Assembly (NCBI GenBank): GCA_937891215.1 | Contig: CALAEU010000124.1 | Location: forward strand, 1 to 7,583 | DNA from: an uncultured Clostridia bacterium | GTDB taxonomy: Bacteria; Bacillota_A; Clostridia; Oscillospirales; Acutalibacteraceae | Reading direction: 5' to 3' | Length of the DNA: 7,583 nucleotides | Shown: piece by piece, positions 1 to 5,066 of the stretch | How positions within the stretch are numbered: position 1 is the first letter of the stretch | Layout: every line of letters starts with the position of its first letter | Position numbers and translations under genes: made by a program | Notes under the pieces: model-generated | Told to the model about the DNA's origin: nothing | What the model saw: the letters and a program-made list of their open reading frames with translations, nothing else | Database searches by the model: none

Positions 1-2
1 CG

Positions 3-91
3 CAGACTCAGGAGACTACAGGGACACAGGCTGTTACGCCTAATACTGACGATTTAGGTGCTAAAGTTGATTATATGATGCAAATGCTTTC
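3..91 (+). other. Fragment of an unrelated open frame at the left edge
   Basis: The plus-strand frame beginning at position 3 is open from the window edge. It reads QTQETTGTQAVTPNTDDLGA and then KVDYMMQMLS: a Thr/Gln-rich linker followed by an amphipathic helix, a composition common near the C-termini of secreted clostridial proteins. From about position 88 the same frame merely runs antisense through the coiled coil of the DUF2130 gene on the other strand, so the real coding part probably ends near 85-105. I do not recognise the protein. It could be the remnant of a gene whose 3' end was lost at the junction. The alternative is that it is non-coding and open by chance. Confidence 0.3.
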
Positions 92-361
92 TGCATTAGT
101 AAGTTTTGTTTTTAATTCTAAAATTTCTTTGTCTTTTTCACTGAGTTCAGTATTTTTAGCGTTCAAAACTGCCTCTTGCTTTTTCTCCTGCTCAAGTCTT
201 ACTAATTCTAAATCGCGTTCTCTGTTTTTATTAAGTTCTTCTTCACGGCGTTTTAATTCTGTTTCAAATTCTTTGTCACGAATCTGACTGACAATTTGTG
301 CGTAACCTGATTCATCCACCTGAAAAACTTCACCACAATTAGGGCATTTTAATTCCTGCAT
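71..361 (-). CDS. N-terminal part of a DUF2130-family protein, 3' truncated
   Basis: The protein starts MQELKCPNCGEVFQVDESGY, with a CPxC zinc-knuckle-like motif at residues 6-9. A charged segment (VSQIRDKEFETEL) follows, then a long Glu/Lys-rich coiled coil to about residue 91. This is the characteristic start of DUF2130 proteins, which as I recall run to over 400 residues. Here the frame ends after 96 residues with the non-homologous tail ESICII. The conserved C-terminal domain is missing, and the sequence beyond about position 90 resembles another gene on the opposite strand. The function of the family is not established. A GAGGA ribosome binding site (374-378) overlaps the stop codon of the upstream phosphatase-fold gene, and the gap is 15 bp, so the two are probably co-transcribed. 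The product is likely non-functional if the junction is real, and the gene may be intact in the organism if it is an assembly artefact. Confidence 0.75.
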   Translation of the reverse strand: MQELKCPNCGEVFQVDESGYAQIVSQIRDKEFETELKRREEELNKNRERDLELVRLEQEKKQEAVLNAKNTELSEKDKEILELKTKLTNAESICII

Positions 362-376
362 AATAATATATTATCC

Positions 377-1291
377 TCACTTTTCTTCTAATTCAACTTC
401 TAACACAATCGGACAGTGGTCGCTTGTGTAAACACCATCACGCACACCAGAAAGTACATTGTAACTATTTATTTTAAATCCTGTTTTTGAAACCATAAAG
501 TAGTCAATTCGTTTAAAACTTTCTTCATTACCCCAGTTCTGATAGGTGTGTGAATCACTTGTAACAGGAGCAACCTTTTGCGCATCAAGGAAATTCTCAG
601 TAACACTGTTATAAGTTTCAGAACCTTCAAGTGCATTGAAGTCACCCATAATTACTGACGGGTAACCGCCGAATTCCTTGATTTTATCGAGTACAACTTT
701 TATACCGTTAATTCTTGCTTCATCACTTACATGGCTTAAATGAGTGTTGAACACAACAAAGTTTTCGTTTGTTGAGTTATCAGTTAAAATTACGAAACTG
801 CAAACTCGGTTAAACTGTGCACCCCATGATTTACTCATAACTTCTGGTGTTTCTGAAAGCCAGAATGAACCTTTATCGACCAAAGTATAAAGTTCAGTAT
901 TATAAAAAATAGGGCAACCCTCTGAGTTAAACGCTTCATCACGATAAGTGATAATTGAGTCGTAACCCTTTAAACAATCTACAAGATATGAATAATGCCA
1001 TTTTGTTGCTTCCTGAAAACCGATAATACCAGGTTTTTGTTCTTCAATATCTTTTATAACTAAATCCGCTCTGTAGAACCATGATTTTTTACCGAAATCG
1101 GTAGGGCTTATACAACGGAGATTGTAGCTCATCATTTTTATCTGGTTTGTACTTTCTATTTTTATATTGGCTTCTTGCTTATTTTCTTTATAGTGTGGGT
1201 AATAGAAAAATGTGTTACCAACAAGAACTATTGCCACAACTAAAGCGAGTGACAAGATAAAAGCGGTTATAGTCAAAATAATCTTTTTCAT
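377..1291 (-). CDS. Membrane-anchored endonuclease/exonuclease/phosphatase-family protein
   Basis: This 304-residue protein has one N-terminal hydrophobic segment (residues 4-25) that fits a signal anchor, so the catalytic domain should lie outside the membrane. The domain has the full motif set of the DNase I-like/EEP fold: N57 in MSYNLR, E94 in GFQEAT, H184 in FNTHLSH, D217 and N219 in MGDFNA, D263 in RIDYF, and D291-H292 in SDHCPI. These residues bind the divalent metal and the phosphate, so a phosphodiesterase or phosphatase activity is expected. The family includes sphingomyelinases, inositol-phosphate phosphatases and nucleases, and the substrate cannot be read from this sequence. The start is supported by AAGGAG at 1300-1305, 8 bases upstream of ATG. 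A promoter lies at 1312-1340, and the truncated DUF2130 gene follows after 15 bp. Confidence 0.9.
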   Translation of the reverse strand: MKKIILTITAFILSLALVVAIVLVGNTFFYYPHYKENKQEANIKIESTNQIKMMSYNLRCISPTDFGKKSWFYRADLVIKDIEEQKPGIIGFQEATKWHYSYLVDCLKGYDSIITYRDEAFNSEGCPIFYNTELYTLVDKGSFWLSETPEVMSKSWGAQFNRVCSFVILTDNSTNENFVVFNTHLSHVSDEARINGIKVVLDKIKEFGGYPSVIMGDFNALEGSETYNSVTENFLDAQKVAPVTSDSHTYQNWGNEESFKRIDYFMVSKTGFKINSYNVLSGVRDGVYTSDHCPIVLEVELEEK

Positions 1292-1311
1292 AAAATCAAC
1301 TCCTTGTTTTT

Positions 1312-1340
1312 AGTATAGCAAATGTAGTTTAGTAATTCAA
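1312..1340 (-). promoter_or_regulatory. SigA-type promoter of the phosphatase-fold gene
   Basis: On the minus strand TTGAAT (1335-1340) and TATACT (1312-1317) are separated by 17 bp, and TGC directly before the -10 makes an extended -10. The predicted transcription start is near 1305, at the first base of the AAGGAG ribosome binding site, so the leader would be only about 14 nt. Confidence 0.6.
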
Positions 1341-1342
1341 GT

Positions 1343-1409
1343 ATTAGGAATTAGGAAACAGAAAAGTGCTGAATGCTGAATGCTGAATTTCGGAAGTCAT
1401 GCGGACTTA
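1343..1409. repeat. Mosaic repeat locus: two heptamer runs plus a hairpin
   Basis: Two copies of ATTAGGA (1343-1356) are followed by three exact copies of TGCTGAA (1367-1387) and by the hairpin AAGTC-ATGCG-GACTT (1395-1409). Both tandem runs have a 7-bp period. A 14-bp perfect palindrome TTAATTATAATTAA overlaps the end (1407-1420). The layout parallels the other intergenic repeat loci in the window although the words differ. The promoter at 1312-1340 lies directly beside the first heptamer. Confidence 0.7.
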
Positions 1410-1436
1410 ATTATAATTAATTCTCAATAAAACAAC

Positions 1437-1483
1437 AAGTTCTATCATTTTTAGTTTACAAAAAACTTTAATTGATAGAACTT
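1437..1483. terminator. 11-bp inverted repeat, possible bidirectional terminator
   Basis: AAGTTCTATCA (1437-1447) and TGATAGAACTT (1473-1483) form a perfect 11-bp stem. Inside the 25-nt loop a second short stem can form (AGTTT 1453-1457 with AAACT 1463-1467). T-rich tracts follow on both strands: TTAACTTTTTATT on plus and GTTGTTTTATT on minus. It lies between the small membrane gene and the separately promoted phosphatase-fold gene, where a terminator is expected. The stem is A+T-rich and therefore weak, so a protein-binding dyad or mobile-element remnant is also possible. Confidence 0.4.
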
Positions 1484-1503
1484 AACTTTTTATTATTCGA
1501 TTA

Positions 1504-1577
1504 TAATAGCGTCGCAGACCCACAATTCTGCACTCTGCATTCTGCATTTTCGCATAGCGAAGCCCCTATTTCCTATT
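1504..1577 (-). repeat. 74-bp intergenic repeat module, copy 1
   Basis: Read on the plus strand, the module consists of the box GCGTCGCAGACCC (1509-1521), three heptamers of the ATTCTGC type (1525-1545), the hairpin TTCGC-ATA-GCGAA (1549-1561) and a short CCTATTTCCTATT tail. It is identical to 1889-1962 at 73 of 74 positions, the single difference being C at 1545 versus T at 1930. Strand is given in the direction of the gene it follows. The tail overlaps the stop codon of the small membrane protein (1573-1575). Confidence 0.9.
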
Positions 1578-1758
1578 CTTTATCTTTCGCCTCTCTCATA
1601 TTCTTAATTGAAAAAATAATAAGAAAAACTCCGCCTAATGCCATAAACATCCAATAAAGATACTTAAAAATCATATCGTGATTATTCATATAAATTATAT
1701 CACTCAATATTGCGGCAGGATAGAATATTAGCACCATAACAAAAACTACTTTTTTCAT
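1573..1758 (-). CDS. Small two-helix membrane protein, unknown function
   Basis: This 61-residue protein has two predicted transmembrane segments (about residues 4-23 and 32-52) separated by a short polar loop (MNNHDMIFK), and ends in a charged tail (NMREAKDKE). I do not recognise a family. The gene is credible because an excellent ribosome binding site, AAGGAGGAG at 1764-1772, lies 5 bases before the ATG, and because the protein is consistently hydrophobic. The TAG stop is formed by bases of the intergenic repeat module, so the last residues may have changed when the repeat arose. It stands alone: the ATPase gene upstream ends about 400 bp away behind repeats, and a possible terminator follows. 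No clear promoter was found; TTGATT with TGTTTGAAT about 40-60 bp upstream is a weak candidate. Confidence 0.7.
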   Translation of the reverse strand: MKKVVFVMVLIFYPAAILSDIIYMNNHDMIFKYLYWMFMALGGVFLIIFSIKNMREAKDKE

Positions 1759-1818
1759 ATTATCTCCTCCTTATTTCAGTAATTCAAACAAGAAAATTCT
1801 GAACAATCAATTCTCCAC

Positions 1819-1831
1819 CAAGCAGGGCTTG
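1819..1831. repeat. Short hairpin CAAGC-AGG-GCTTG
   Basis: A 5-bp perfect stem with a 3-nt loop. It shares the GC-N3-GC core of the other intergenic hairpins in this window. No T-tract of terminator quality directly follows on either strand. Confidence 0.5.
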
Positions 1832-1857
1832 CTCCCCCTCTTCTTTTCAAAGAAGGT

Positions 1858-1870
1858 ATAGCTTTGCTAT
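1858..1870. repeat. Short hairpin ATAGC-TTT-GCTAT
   Basis: A 5-bp perfect stem with a 3-nt loop, followed on the plus strand by CTTTTAATCATTTT. It sits just before the second repeat module and has the same GC-N3-GC core as its neighbours. Confidence 0.5.
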
Positions 1871-1888
1871 CTTTTAATCATTTTATTC

Positions 1889-1962
1889 TAATAGCGTCGC
1901 AGACCCACAATTCTGCACTCTGCATTCTGTATTTTCGCATAGCGAAGCCCCTATTTCCTATT
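1889..1962 (-). repeat. 74-bp intergenic repeat module, copy 2
   Basis: This is the near-identical twin of 1504-1577. It has the box GCGTCGCAGACCC (1894-1906), ATTCTGC-type heptamers (1910-1930), the hairpin TTCGC-ATA-GCGAA (1934-1946) and a CCTATTTCC tail that here continues into the long heptamer array. Relative to transcription it follows the ABC ATPase gene, in the same orientation as copy 1 follows the small membrane gene. Confidence 0.9.
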
Positions 1963-2161
1963 TCCTATTTCCTATTTCCTATTTCCTGTTTCCTATTTCC
2001 TATTTCCTATTTCCTGTTTCCTATTTCCTGTTTCCTATTTCCTATTTCCTGTTTCCTGTTTCCTGTTTCCTGTTTCCTATTTCCTGTTTCCTGTTTCCTG
2101 TTTCCTGCTTCCTGCTTCCTGTTTCCTGTTTCCTGTTTCCTGTTTCCTGCTTCCTGTTTCT
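1952..2161. repeat. 30-unit heptanucleotide tandem array (consensus TRTTTCC)
   Basis: From 1952 to 2154 there are 29 uninterrupted 7-bp units, with a thirtieth ending TGTTTCT at 2155-2161. Only three unit types occur in the 29: TATTTCC, TGTTTCC and TGCTTCC. TATTTCC dominates the left end (the first five units), the two types alternate in the middle, TGTTTCC dominates from 2050, and TGCTTCC appears only at 2106-2119 and 2148-2154. No unit is out of register. The array grows out of the tail of the second 74-bp module and stops 6 bp before the ATPase stop codon. It resembles the short tandemly repeated heptamers known in cyanobacteria in period only; relatedness is not claimed. Confidence 0.95.
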
Positions 2162-2167
2162 TAGTCC

Positions 2168-2911
2168 CTACTTCTTTTTCTTCTTATAAAGCTCGTCGTA
2201 TTTTTTAGATGCGTCTGCTACTTCACCGTCAAAGACTAATTTACCGTCTTTCATTACAATACCGCGTTTACAGAATTCTTCTGCAACTGCAGTCTGGTGA
2301 GTAACAAAAAGCAGTGTAACATTATCATTGTTGATAATTTCATTGACTTTTTCTTTACATTTATTTTTAAATGCAGCATCACCAACACTTAATGCTTCGT
2401 CAACAATAAGAATTTCAGGCTTTATATTAACATTTATAGCAAAGCCTAAACGAGATTTCATACCACTTGAGTAGGTTCTTACAGGCTGGTCTATGTAATC
2501 TTCAAGTTCTGAAAACTCAATAATTGTACTTTCGAGCGCTTTAATTTCGTTATCTTTAAGACCCAAAATATGACCTTTTAAATAAATATTTTCTCTACCA
2601 GAAAACTCCTGGTCAAAACCACTTGTAAGTTCTAAAAGTGCACTTACCCTACCTTCTACTTTAATATCACCAGAAGTTGGGAAAGTAACACCTGTAATCA
2701 TTTTAAGAATAGTAGATTTACCTGCACCATTTTTACCAAATAATGCAACAGACTCCCCGCGTTTTATTGAGAAGCTCACATCGTTAACCGCTTTTTTCTT
2801 TTTATATGGAACTTTCTTTATAAAAACCCCTAAAAGTCTTGCTTTATTGCTTGAGTATAATTTATAAACCTTTGAAACCTTATCAAAGCTAATTACTACT
2901 TCGTCTTTCAT
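2168..2911 (-). CDS. ABC transporter ATPase, polysaccharide/teichoic-acid export type (Wzt/TagH-like)
   Basis: This 247-residue cytoplasmic ATPase powers the permease encoded just upstream. It shows Walker A GKNGAGKST (59-67), the LELTSGFD segment (93-100) typical of polysaccharide exporters, signature YSSGM (147-151), Walker B ILIVDEAL (167-174) and the H-loop VTH (203-205). The N-terminal stretch KVYKLYSSNKARLLG matches ATPases of the Wzt/RfbB/TagH group. There is no C-terminal carbohydrate-binding domain, so the substrate is not set by this subunit; the chain ends in five lysines. The AAGAGG ribosome binding site (2917-2922) overlaps the stop codon of the permease gene, and the gap is only 9 bp, so the two are co-translated. 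Teichoic acid or another envelope polysaccharide is the likely cargo, which cannot be decided here. Confidence 0.93.
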   Translation of the reverse strand: MKDEVVISFDKVSKVYKLYSSNKARLLGVFIKKVPYKKKKAVNDVSFSIKRGESVALFGKNGAGKSTILKMITGVTFPTSGDIKVEGRVSALLELTSGFDQEFSGRENIYLKGHILGLKDNEIKALESTIIEFSELEDYIDQPVRTYSSGMKSRLGFAINVNIKPEILIVDEALSVGDAAFKNKCKEKVNEIINNDNVTLLFVTHQTAVAEEFCKRGIVMKDGKLVFDGEVADASKKYDELYKKKKK

Positions 2912-2920
2912 ATTAACCTC

Positions 2921-3742
2921 TTATAATACATCAGGAATTTCTTTTCTGAGTTTTTTATATGCCCAGAGTGAAAGGAATGCTAAAACCACATAAAGCCCTA
3001 AGAAACAACATAACTTTTCTGGTTCTTCAAAAAACCATTTATGATAAACAAAGCAATTTCTGAAACCGTAACTAAAATATGTAACAGGGTTTATCATAAA
3101 GAAAATCTTAAAGAACAAATTTGTTTCTACTAATTTATCAACATCCCATAAAACACCTGAAAGCCAGAAAACTGCCGTAACAAAAGATTTTACGAGATTT
3201 GAAAAATCTTTACCTATCGCAGAAATCATACCTGCAAAAAGTCCCCACGCGTTAAAAAACAAAAACATCATCAACATATAAACAGGTAACTGTAAAAGAT
3301 AAATTGTTGGTGGGTAACCGCACACCCAGAAAATAACAATAACAACTGCAACGAGAATTGTATTGACTATAAATTTTGAAATATTGGTGTGTGTTGGTAT
3401 TGTCATTACAGGATACTTCATTTTAGTAACAAGATAACTGTATTTTCGTATACATTCAGTACCGCCTACAATAAGTTCATTCATATAAAACCAAGGCACC
3501 ATACCTGCAATAAGCCAAAGAACGAAAGGCACTCCCTCAACATCTCCGCCTTTTCTCAAGCCTATTTCAATTGCGAACCAATAAACAAATATTGAAACAA
3601 CAGGTTTAACTATTGCCCAGAACCAACCAAGCGCAGCACCGTGATAGGTCTTTTTTAAATCAGCGATAGAAAGCCTTAAAACCTGAACATAATTATCCTT
3701 ATGTTCTTTAATATTTTCTTTTAAAAGTCCAAAATAACTCAT
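2921..3742 (-). CDS. ABC-2 type permease for envelope polysaccharide export (Wzm/TagG-like)
   Basis: This 273-residue membrane protein has six likely transmembrane segments, at about residues 38-62, 72-94, 122-143, 147-171, 180-200 and 245-262. The N-terminal pattern LRLSIADLKKTYHGAALGWF followed by PVVSIFVYW, and the late motif MINPVTYFSYGFRNC, are typical of the ABC-2 permeases that export O-antigen, teichoic acid and related polymers. It should pair with the ATPase encoded 9 bp downstream to form a heterotetramer in the cytoplasmic membrane. AAAAGGAAA (3749-3757) serves as ribosome binding site. The alanine racemase gene ends 25 bp upstream on the same strand with no terminator between, which suggests one transcript. 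The exported polymer is unknown; no glycosyltransferase gene lies in the window. Confidence 0.92.
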   Translation of the reverse strand: MSYFGLLKENIKEHKDNYVQVLRLSIADLKKTYHGAALGWFWAIVKPVVSIFVYWFAIEIGLRKGGDVEGVPFVLWLIAGMVPWFYMNELIVGGTECIRKYSYLVTKMKYPVMTIPTHTNISKFIVNTILVAVVIVIFWVCGYPPTIYLLQLPVYMLMMFLFFNAWGLFAGMISAIGKDFSNLVKSFVTAVFWLSGVLWDVDKLVETNLFFKIFFMINPVTYFSYGFRNCFVYHKWFFEEPEKLCCFLGLYVVLAFLSLWAYKKLRKEIPDVL

Positions 3743-3767
3743 AATATATTTCCTTTTAAAACTAAAA

Positions 3768-4895
3768 TTATTTATGTTGTATTATTGTCACTCTTTTCTG
3801 AAACTGACAAATAATTTCATAATTTATAGTACCTGTTTCTTCAGCTAATTCTTCGGCAGTAATTTCATTTTCTTTGTCACGACCTAAAATCACTACTTCA
3901 TCACCGACATTTACATTTTTAAGATCCGTAACATCAACCATTAACTGGTCCATACAAACTCTGCCAATTACATTGGCAAACTCGCCATTTATAAGTACCC
4001 TCCCCTTGTTAGAAAAGAGTCTTGAATAACCATCGGCATAACCAATACATACAGTAGCAATTTTAGTAGGTCGTTTTGAAAAGAATGTATGACCATAACT
4101 TACACCGCTACCTTCGGGCACTTCTTTTACGTGGATAACGTGACTTACAATTTTCATGGCAGGTTTTAAATTTACTGTACCGTCATTTACACAATCGTCA
4201 GGGTAAAGACCATACATAACAAGACCTAAACGCACCATATCGAATTGATCTTCGAGTGTCAGAGAACCTGCGCTGTTGCAGATATGTTTAATAGGAATCT
4301 TTATTCCCCTGTTTAAAAGTTTTTCATTAAACTCTTTAAAAAGTTTTGTCTGTTTTTCGGTTGTTGATTTGTCAGAACAATCAGCACACGCATAGTGACT
4401 GAAAATACCCTCTATATAAATATTAGGTAAATCATTTATTCTTTTTACGATTTCTACACTTTCGTCATTGCAGAAAAAACCGATTCGTGACATACCGGTA
4501 TCAATTGCAATATGAACTCTTGCAATTTTGTTGAGTTTAACTGCAACAGCAGAAAGTGCAACCGCATCGTCATAGTTAAAAATTGTTTGTGTGAGTTCAT
4601 TTTCTATAAGCGTTTCGTATTGATAAGGTGAAGTATAAGAAAGAACCAGAATAGGTTTCTCAACCCCTGCTTCTCTTAGTTCAACCGCTTCACCAAGTTC
4701 CGCAATACCGAAATAGTCAACCATACTCTGAATATGAACCGCAACACCGACTGCACCGTGACCATAAGCATCTGCTTTAACAGTAGCGAGAGTAAGCACG
4801 CCTTTTTTGAGTTTTTTCTTCAACTCATTTATATTATTTTCAATAGCAGATAAATCTACTGACGCATAAGTTCTGTAATATTTTTGTGTTTCCAA
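3768..4895 (-). CDS. alr: Alanine racemase
   Basis: This 375-residue PLP enzyme interconverts L- and D-alanine for peptidoglycan synthesis. K40 in ATVKADAYGHG binds the cofactor, and Y267 in SGVSYGHTF is the second catalytic base donated by the partner subunit. R137 (DTGMSR), R222 (MVRLG) and M315-D316 (CMDQ) match conserved active-site positions. The lysine that is carbamylated in the Geobacillus enzyme (HLKxDTGM) is replaced by A130 (HIAIDTGM). The C-terminus ends INYEIICQFQKRV, without the usual R-V-P-R. The start is a TTG codon at 4893-4895, preceded by GAGATG about 10 bases upstream; the nearby ATG at -13 is out of frame. A strong promoter lies at 4935-4963. Being first in an operon with a polymer exporter suggests, but does not prove, a link to D-alanylated envelope polymers. 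Confidence 0.96.
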   Translation of the reverse strand: METQKYYRTYASVDLSAIENNINELKKKLKKGVLTLATVKADAYGHGAVGVAVHIQSMVDYFGIAELGEAVELREAGVEKPILVLSYTSPYQYETLIENELTQTIFNYDDAVALSAVAVKLNKIARVHIAIDTGMSRIGFFCNDESVEIVKRINDLPNIYIEGIFSHYACADCSDKSTTEKQTKLFKEFNEKLLNRGIKIPIKHICNSAGSLTLEDQFDMVRLGLVMYGLYPDDCVNDGTVNLKPAMKIVSHVIHVKEVPEGSGVSYGHTFFSKRPTKIATVCIGYADGYSRLFSNKGRVLINGEFANVIGRVCMDQLMVDVTDLKNVNVGDEVVILGRDKENEITAEELAEETGTINYEIICQFQKRVTIIQHK

Positions 4896-4934
4896 AATAT
4901 TTAAACATCTCTCTAATATAAAATTTATCAGTTT

Positions 4935-4963
4935 ATTTTAACACATTTTACCTGAATAAACAA
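4935..4963 (-). promoter_or_regulatory. SigA-type promoter of the alr-permease-ATPase operon
   Basis: On the minus strand TTGTTT (4958-4963) and TAAAAT (4935-4940) are 17 bp apart, with TGT before the -10 as an extended -10 element. Transcription should start near 4928, giving a leader of about 33 nt before the TTG start of alr. It is divergent from the M23 promoter, with about 40 bp between the two -35 boxes. Confidence 0.7.
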
Positions 4964-5003
4964 TAGTTTACACAAATTTAATAAATCACAGTCTTTTTTA
5001 ATC

Positions 5004-5032
5004 TTGTTAAAACCATTATAATGTGATATAAT
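5004..5032 (+). promoter_or_regulatory. Strong SigA-type promoter of the M23 peptidase-rlmH operon
   Basis: TTGTTA (5004-5009) and a perfect TATAAT (5027-5032) are separated by 17 bp, and TGA directly precedes the -10 (extended -10). Transcription should start near 5039, leaving a leader of about 28 nt that carries the GGTGAT ribosome binding site (5058-5063). Confidence 0.8.
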
Positions 5033-5066
5033 TAATAAAGAGAATTTTTGTATAAACGGTGATTTT

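Larger units (their letters stand above)
1759..2167. other. Gene-free interval filled with repeats
   Basis: This 409-bp interval separates the ABC ATPase from the small membrane gene. From left to right it holds the ribosome binding site of the small gene, two short hairpins, the second 74-bp module and the heptanucleotide array that runs to within 7 bp of the ATPase stop codon. A plus-strand open frame across the array exists only because the repeat contains no stop codon. Confidence 0.8.

Noticed and set aside
75..287. 70-residue plus-strand frame rich in Ser/Phe
   Set aside because: Beyond about position 90 it is the antisense of the Glu/Lys coiled coil of the DUF2130 gene. Only the part left of about 90 may be real coding remnant.
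1472..1657. 61-residue plus-strand open frame
   Set aside because: It covers the repeat module and runs antisense to the small membrane gene, which has a far better ribosome binding site. No recognisable protein features.
1504..1962. Insertion sequence or transposon bounded by the two 74-bp modules
   Set aside because: The DNA between the modules holds only the small membrane gene and hairpins, with no transposase. The modules are direct copies at gene 3' ends rather than element termini.
1952..2161. CRISPR-like array
   Set aside because: Units are 7 bp with no spacers between them and no cas genes nearby. It is a simple tandem repeat.
1864..2208. 114-residue plus-strand open frame with a repeating FLFPIS(C/Y) peptide
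   Set aside because: It is the translation of the 7-bp array, which has no stop codon on this strand. It has no ribosome binding site and runs antisense into the ATPase gene.
4896..5066. Riboswitch or leader RNA in the divergent alr/M23 region
   Set aside because: Both predicted leaders are only about 30 nt, too short for a structured regulatory RNA, and no hairpin is evident.
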